NCBI GenBank assembly: GCA_023253905.1
Contig: JALREG010000222.1
Location: 1 to 10,233 of the forward strand
DNA length: 10,233 bases
Direction: 5' to 3'
DNA from: Burkholderiaceae bacterium
Lineage (GTDB): Bacteria > Pseudomonadota > Gammaproteobacteria > Burkholderiales > Burkholderiaceae
Under the pieces are notes generated by a model. That model saw only the letters and a program-made list of their open reading frames with translations. It was not told where the DNA came from and searched no databases. Numbering within the stretch: position 1 is the first letter of the stretch; every line of letters starts with the position of its first letter. The translations under genes and the position numbers were made by a program. Positions 6,209 to 10,233 of the stretch are shown piece by piece.

Positions 6209-6225
6209 CCGATCCCGACTGAGCT

Positions 6226-6885
6226 ATGGCGTCCAACCTTCGCGGAAGCAGCCAGGAGCGCGCCTACCGCTTTATCAAGGCGCGAATCCTCGATCACCGC
6301 TTCGCGGTCGGCCACCGACTCCGCGCCCAGGATCTCGCCGAGCAGATGGCAATCAGCCGTACCCCGGTTCGCGAGGCACTCGGTCGCCTCGAGCAGGAGG
6401 GGTTGGTCCGCCGGGAGGGGGGCTGGGGATTTGCCGTACGCGAGCTATCACTTGCCGATGTGCTTGACTTGTTCGATGTCCGCGAGGCGCTCGAACTGCA
6501 GGCGCTTGCGGTAGCGATGCCACGGATCGAGGCCCGCATCAGCGCCCGGCTGCGCGAACACCTTGACGACAGCGAGGCGGCGCTGCTTGCGGGTCGCGCC
6601 ACGGAGTCCCTCCGCCTTGCAAGACGCTTTCACTCCGCCATTGCGCAGTCAGGCGGTAATGCCCTGCTCACGTCAATGCTCGAAGGGCTAAACGATCGTA
6701 TTCACATGGTGGGCCTGTCGCTCGCTCAGCGCTTTCCCGATCGCCCTCGGGAGGTGCTGCAAGAGAATCGGGCGCTGCTCGAAGCGATTGAGAGCCGAGA
6801 TTCACGGCGTGCGGCGAGGCTCCTTCGCCACCACATCCGACGCAGCCGCGAGCTCCTGGTGGGTGGCAACCGCCTCACGTCCTAA
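6226..6885 (+). CDS. GntR-family regulator with FCD effector domain (FadR subfamily)
   Basis: A 219-residue DNA-binding regulator. Residues 10-75 are a GntR winged helix: ERAYRFIKARILDHRF, LRAQDLAEQMAISRTPVREAL (32-52) and LEQEGLVRREGGWGFAV (55-71). An all-helical FCD effector domain follows (about 77-212), starting DVLDLFDVREALELQALA. FCD domains usually bind a metal through Asp-His-His-His and sense organic acids. Here FH at 135-136 and HHI at 202-204 are kept, but the expected Asp four residues before His136 is Ala132, and the usual EH is EN, with Asn181. The metal site is thus probably altered or absent. ATG 6226 follows a good promoter and a palindromic cluster but has only a weak Shine-Dalgarno. 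It lies divergent to tetR and 60 bp upstream of the Bug gene, so it probably controls that gene and the dioxygenase, and itself. Confidence 0.92.
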   Translation: MASNLRGSSQERAYRFIKARILDHRFAVGHRLRAQDLAEQMAISRTPVREALGRLEQEGLVRREGGWGFAVRELSLADVLDLFDVREALELQALAVAMPRIEARISARLREHLDDSEAALLAGRATESLRLARRFHSAIAQSGGNALLTSMLEGLNDRIHMVGLSLAQRFPDRPREVLQENRALLEAIESRDSRRAARLLRHHIRRSRELLVGGNRLTS

Positions 6886-6935
6886 AGAACAACCCGCCCG
6901 CCGCCCCCATCACCCACCGGCGCACCATTTCAATT

Positions 6936-6940
6936 GGAGA
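6936..6940 (+). promoter_or_regulatory. Ribosome binding site fixing the Bug/TctC start
   Basis: GGAGA with GGAG 6 nt before the ATG at 6946. It decides for ATG 6946 over the in-frame TTG at 6934, which would place the ribosome site inside the coding sequence. Confidence 0.75.
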
Positions 6941-6945
6941 AGACC

Positions 6946-7929
6946 ATGACGCCAGCCAGACGTCACCTCATCGCAGCACTCGCCACCGGCACCCTCGCGT
7001 TCCTTGGAGCGCCGGCAGCCAGCGCGCAGGAATTTCCAAGCCGGCCCATCAAGCTCGTGGCGCCGCTGGCGCCGGGTGGTGCAACCGATCTGGTGGCCCG
7101 CGTTCTGGCTGAGCGCGCCGGAAAGATCCTGGGTCAACCCATGGTGGTTGAGAACCGGCCCGGCGCGGGCGGAACCGTCGGTTCGGCGCTGGTGGTTCAG
7201 TCGCCACCAGACGGCCACACGCTGCTGATGGGCACGATTGGCACGCTCGCGATCAGTCCTGCGATGTACCCAAAGATGCCCTACGACACCGATAGGGACC
7301 TGACCCCGGTCGCGCTCGTGGCAGGCGGACAGTTCGCACTTGTCGTTCACCCGTCGTTTCCCGCTCGAAACTTCGAAGAGTTCCTGGAGCAAGCCCGCGC
7401 CCAGCCGGGCAAGATCAATTACGGATCAGCCGGCAACGGCAGCACGCTGCATCTTGGCATGGAACTCCTCGCGTCCATGGCCGGTCTGCGGCTCACGCAC
7501 GTTCCGTACAAAGGCAGTGGTCCGCTTGTGACCGCACTGGCTGCGGGCGAGGTACAGGTGGGTCTGCCAGACGTGCCTTCGGTCATGCAGTTCGTTCGCT
7601 CGGGTCGTCTGCGCGCGCTCGCCGTCACCGGCATGCAGCGCGATCCCACTCTGCCCGACGTGCCCACCGTGACCGAGTCGGGCATCAGGGGCTATGACGT
7701 GGTGGTCTGGCTCGGCGTGATGGCGCCCGCCCGCACGCCCCCAGAAATTATCAAACGCCTCAATGAGGCGATGGTCAGGGCCTTGCGTGAACCTGAGGTC
7801 AGCGCACGGCTCAAGGAATTCGGCATGCAGGTCTACGCCTCCTCGCCCAGCGAGTTCGCGCGGTTTCTTTCAGCTGAACGCGCGAAGTGGGAGCCAATCG
7901 TCAAAAGCTCTGGGGCAACGATCAACTAG
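6946..7929 (+). CDS. Bug/TctC-family periplasmic solute-binding protein (orphan)
   Basis: A 327-residue tripartite tricarboxylate transporter receptor of the Bug family. It has a Sec signal peptide (MTPARRHLIAALATGTLAFL, cut probably after ASA at 25-27), then EFPSRPIKLVAPLAPGGATDLVAR, the standard N-terminus with the loop Asp (48) and Arg (52). Other family motifs are VVENRPGAGGTVGS (67-80), YGSAGNGSTLHLGMELL (159-175) and LTHVPYKGSGPLVTALAAGEV (183-203). Known Bug ligands are mostly mono-, di- and tricarboxylates, amino acids and aromatic acids. No TctA or TctB membrane genes are in the window, so it is an orphan, as is common in Burkholderiales; it could borrow a distant transporter or work in sensing. 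It lies 60 bp after gntR and 62 bp before the dioxygenase, probably one transcript. No hairpin is apparent in either gap. Confidence 0.94.
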   Translation: MTPARRHLIAALATGTLAFLGAPAASAQEFPSRPIKLVAPLAPGGATDLVARVLAERAGKILGQPMVVENRPGAGGTVGSALVVQSPPDGHTLLMGTIGTLAISPAMYPKMPYDTDRDLTPVALVAGGQFALVVHPSFPARNFEEFLEQARAQPGKINYGSAGNGSTLHLGMELLASMAGLRLTHVPYKGSGPLVTALAAGEVQVGLPDVPSVMQFVRSGRLRALAVTGMQRDPTLPDVPTVTESGIRGYDVVVWLGVMAPARTPPEIIKRLNEAMVRALREPEVSARLKEFGMQVYASSPSEFARFLSAERAKWEPIVKSSGATIN

Positions 7930-7991
7930 CCGAAACGCTCACGCCGCCGCACGCCTTCACCGTTCGCTTCAGATCCTCGGAAAGTACGCCA

Positions 7992-9098
7992 ATGTCCCAC
8001 CCATTCACCCCATCGTCAGGCCGTTCTGCCGGTCAACCGCGCCGCCTCACCCCGCTGAATAATGAAAGCAGTTGGACCGCAAAGACTTTTAGCGGTTCCA
8101 ACGACTGGATCCGGGTGCTCGAGCCCCACCACATTGAGGAGATCGACGCCGCGATCCGACAGCTTGCAGAGCGCGGCATCACGTTGGACACGGTGCGTGC
8201 CGGCGATCTGCGGCTGCCTCGCCTTCAACCGCTTCTGCAGGAATTTCTCGACTTCGATATCAGTCAACGCGGCTTCGGCATGATTCGCGGTTTTCCGGTA
8301 CGCCGATACACCGTCGAGCAATGCGCCATGTTCTTCTGGGCGCTGGGCACCTGCATGGGAAAGCCCGTATCCCAAAACGCAGACGGCGACAGACTTGGAG
8401 CGGTCAGAAGCAAAGGGCTCGATTTTCATGCTCTGAATGTTCGGGGCTACCAGACCACCGCGCGCCTCCCATTTCACTGTGACCCCTCCGATGTCGTCGG
8501 TCTTCTGTGCATCAACAAGGGGAAAAGTGGCGGTCTGAGCTCGGTCATCAGCGGCATCTCAATGTACAACCGCGTGCTTGCCGAGCATCCCGAGTATCTC
8601 GATCTGCTCTATCGCGGCTTCCGTTACGACCGTCGCGGCGAGGAAACCTTCTATCAGAAGAGCATCAGTGATCCGGTGCCGGTATTCAGCTACACCGAGC
8701 CCGACCTCAGCATCCGCTATGTGCGTCAGTCGATGGAAACCGCGCAGCGCAAGCTCGGGCAGCCGTTCACCCCAGAGGAACGCGAGGTGCTCGATTACAT
8801 GGAAGAGCTATCCCAACGGGAATCGCTCGTGTATTCCATGATGCTCGAGCCTGGCGACATGCAGTTCTGCAATAACTACACGGTTCTCCATTCACGCACG
8901 GCCTATGAGGAAGACGCGGAGCACCCGCGCCATCTCATGCGGCTCTGGATCAAGGTACCCGGCATCCGAAAACTTGCACCCGATCTGATTGAATACGACC
9001 CTGTATCAGGCTGGAGTCGACGCGAGGGCATTCCGGCTCGGGATGCCCCCATGCCCAAGGACCAGCCCGACGAGCTGGTGGCAGGCGGCACGGTTTAG
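7992..9098 (+). CDS. TauD/TfdA-like Fe(II)/2-oxoglutarate-dependent dioxygenase
   Basis: A 368-residue cytoplasmic oxygenase of the TauD/TfdA fold. Such enzymes hydroxylate an organic acid while decarboxylating 2-oxoglutarate to succinate. Iron-binding HxD is His162-x-Asp164 in LPFHCDPSDVVGLLC; the distal His300 lies in FCNNYTVLHSRTAYEED (293-309); and Arg317 in HLMRLWIKV fits the 2-oxoglutarate carboxylate. The spacing of about 136 residues between HxD and the distal His, and the NNYTVLHSR pattern, fit the family. ATG 7992, with GGAAAG 7 nt upstream, is preferred over an in-frame GTG at 7887 that lies inside the Bug gene. The first ~28 residues are Ser/Pro-rich and unlike the core. Paired with a carboxylate-binding protein and a GntR regulator, it probably starts catabolism of the bound acid. 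Substrate unknown: taurine, 2,4-D-like or betaine-type roles are not supported specifically. Confidence 0.9.
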   Translation: MSHPFTPSSGRSAGQPRRLTPLNNESSWTAKTFSGSNDWIRVLEPHHIEEIDAAIRQLAERGITLDTVRAGDLRLPRLQPLLQEFLDFDISQRGFGMIRGFPVRRYTVEQCAMFFWALGTCMGKPVSQNADGDRLGAVRSKGLDFHALNVRGYQTTARLPFHCDPSDVVGLLCINKGKSGGLSSVISGISMYNRVLAEHPEYLDLLYRGFRYDRRGEETFYQKSISDPVPVFSYTEPDLSIRYVRQSMETAQRKLGQPFTPEEREVLDYMEELSQRESLVYSMMLEPGDMQFCNNYTVLHSRTAYEEDAEHPRHLMRLWIKVPGIRKLAPDLIEYDPVSGWSRREGIPARDAPMPKDQPDELVAGGTV

Positions 9099-9100
9099 CC

Positions 9101-10233
9101 TCATCGATCGGCGGGCAGCGTCAGCTCAGCGGCCAACCCGCCACTCGCAGCTGTTTCCAGCTGCAGCGACCCGCCGTACATATCCGCAAGATCAACCACG
9201 ATCGGTAGCCCTAGCCCGCTCCCTGGCCGTGACTCGTCGAGCCTCGCGCCTCGCCGCAGCACAAAGGCGCGCTGATCAGGATCGATACCGGGTCCGTCGT
9301 CCTCCACGCGAATGCCAACCACCACACCTTCACGAAGAATCGAAATTCGTACTTCTGATCGGGCACTCGCGCACGCGTTGTCGATCAGGTTACCCAGCAT
9401 TTCCTGCAGATCCTGCTCTTCGCCGGCAAGTGCGGCATCGGCTCGCGTCGCCTGGACCACCATCGTGAGCGCCCGGTCAGCATGAATTTTCTTCATCACA
9501 CGCATTAGTCTGTCCACCACCGGTCTTACTGGCGTGCGTTGCCCCGGTACCCGGCCACGCGCGGCGGCCTGTGCCCGAGACAGATGCCACTGAATCTGGC
9601 GCTGCGCGAGCTCGACCTGCTCGGACACCAGCACGGCCAATTCGCTCTCGCCCGCCTGACTTGACGCGTTCCTGATCACTGCAAGCGGCGTCTTCAAACC
9701 GTGAGCGAGATCTCCCGCCTGGGTTCGCGCACGCGCCACCATCCTCGCGTTATGCTCAAGCACCGTGTTCAGGTCATCGACCAGCGGCTGAACCTCGCTC
9801 GGGAATCGTCCTTCCAGGCGCGGCGTAGCGCCGGTTCGCAGGCGCTGTAGCGACGCATGTAACGCTCTGAGAGGCGCGAGCCCCAGCCCCACCTGAGCAA
9901 GTGCCGCCAGGCACAACAGCGCACCCAGCCCCCCTAGCGAGGCCAGCAGCACGCCATCGAAATCGCGCAGCGCGGCCAGCGTATCGCGCGAGTCCGCAGC
10001 CACGAGCAGTCGCCACTCTGCAGGCAACGGCCCCGCGATGCGAATCGAGCGCTCGAGCACCCTCAGCCGCTCGCCCCTCGGTCCGTCTACATCATGGGCA
10101 TGAAGATCTTCGGCGGACGTGACCGCGCGAATCGGACCAAGCTGCGCGTCCCACAGCGAACGCGAGCGAAGCAGCGCATCGCGTCGGTTGCCGTCGGCAG
10201 CCAACCGGTCAAGCTGCCAGTAGAGGCCGGAGT
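9101..10233 (-). CDS. Sensor histidine kinase, PhoQ-like H-box (5' end off window)
   Basis: Two-component sensor kinase. The frame is open to the right edge, and the visible N-terminus (SGLYWQLDR) matches the start of the periplasmic sensor region of kinases such as QseC/PhoQ, so the true start and first membrane helix lie outside. Numbering the 376 visible residues: periplasmic remnant about 1-90, membrane helix about 93-118, and a HAMP-like linker to about 165. The H-box is DLAHGLKTPLAVI with His177, the form seen in PhoQ. The N-box is EMLGNLIDNA (about 277-286), G1 is DDGPGID (about 311) and G2 is GSGLGLPIV (about 338). All kinase motifs look intact. A response regulator gene is expected upstream, beyond the right edge. 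It converges on the dioxygenase with 2 bp between stops. The TTG at 10204 is not a credible start. Signal sensed unknown. Confidence 0.93.
   Translation of the reverse strand, partial: SGLYWQLDRLAADGNRRDALLRSRSLWDAQLGPIRAVTSAEDLHAHDVDGPRGERLRVLERSIRIAGPLPAEWRLLVAADSRDTLAALRDFDGVLLASLGGLGALLCLAALAQVGLGLAPLRALHASLQRLRTGATPRLEGRFPSEVQPLVDDLNTVLEHNARMVARARTQAGDLAHGLKTPLAVIRNASSQAGESELAVLVSEQVELAQRQIQWHLSRAQAAARGRVPGQRTPVRPVVDRLMRVMKKIHADRALTMVVQATRADAALAGEEQDLQEMLGNLIDNACASARSEVRISILREGVVVGIRVEDDGPGIDPDQRAFVLRRGARLDESRPGSGLGLPIVVDLADMYGGSLQLETAASGGLAAELTLPADR

Larger units (their letters stand above)
5960..6225. other. Divergent intergenic control region between tetR and gntR
   Basis: 266 bases without a credible gene; the short plus-strand frame crossing it (from 6027) has no coding character. 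It holds the TetR operator (5970-5984), a split copy of the GntR-type motif (6062-6081), the gntR promoter (6152-6180) and the downstream motif cluster (6191-6208). It also has a perfect 10-bp palindrome GCCGATCGGC (6046-6055) and a bulged 7-bp stem (6001-6008 with 6017-6023), neither with an assigned role. A minus-strand promoter for tetR is hard to define: TTGTTT (5989-5994) and TCTAAT (5968-5973) are only 15 bp apart and overlap the operator. Confidence 0.7.

Noticed and set aside
6027..6467. 146-codon plus-strand frame crossing the divergent intergenic region into gntR
   Set aside because: It runs through promoter and operator sequence and continues out of frame inside the clear GntR gene; its translation is Pro/Arg-rich and not protein-like.
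6910..7392. 160-codon minus-strand frame opposite the Bug/TctC gene
   Set aside because: The plus-strand Bug frame has a signal peptide, a ribosome site and family motifs; the opposite frame has none.
7887..7991. N-terminal extension of the dioxygenase from GTG 7887
   Set aside because: It would overlap the Bug gene by 43 bases in another frame and add non-conserved sequence; ATG 7992 has a purine-rich ribosome site at proper spacing.
1..10233. CRISPR arrays, defence systems, insertion sequences or attachment sites
   Set aside because: No regularly spaced repeats, transposase-like frames or long terminal repeats were seen, and every large frame is accounted for by metabolic, transport or regulatory families.

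Overview
The window is GC-rich, densely packed bacterial DNA. It looks like a betaproteobacterium of the order Burkholderiales: it has a Bug/TctC-type solute-binding protein, a family strongly expanded in that order, together with Liv-type ABC uptake, an acyl-CoA dehydrogenase and several transcription regulators. This placement is an inference from gene content. No rRNA, tRNA, CRISPR array, transposase or phage gene is visible.

Left arm (1-5959, all minus strand). A single tightly packed operon reads leftward from about 5960: a TetR-family regulator, livG, livF, a periplasmic Liv-type substrate-binding protein, livH, livM, and an acyl-CoA dehydrogenase that runs off the left edge. Most junctions overlap by 1-8 bases or are separated by 21-60 bases. 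The layout suggests uptake of a small carboxylate or amino acid across the inner membrane, oxidation of its CoA ester, and control by the first gene. A 15-bp inverted repeat (5970-5984) just upstream of the TetR gene is the likely autoregulatory operator.

Intergenic control region (5960-6225). This 266-bp divergent region separates the TetR operon from a rightward GntR/FCD regulator. It holds the TetR operator, a good sigma70-type promoter for the GntR gene (6152-6180), an AT-rich palindromic cluster just after the predicted transcription start (6191-6208), and a second, split copy of the same motif about 135 bp upstream (6062-6081).

Right arm (6226-9098, plus strand). GntR regulator, an orphan Bug/TctC periplasmic binding protein with no TctA/TctB partners in view, and a TauD/TfdA-like Fe(II)/2-oxoglutarate dioxygenase. 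They probably form one unit for capture and oxidative attack on an unidentified organic acid.

Right edge (9101-10233, minus strand). A sensor histidine kinase with a PhoQ-like H-box converges on the dioxygenase with only 2 bp between the stop codons. Its N-terminus lies beyond the window.

The families are all known. The more unusual points are a degenerate ABC signature motif in LivG, loss of two expected metal ligands in the GntR FCD domain, the repeated motif in the divergent control region, and a vicinal Cys pair in the Liv binding protein.
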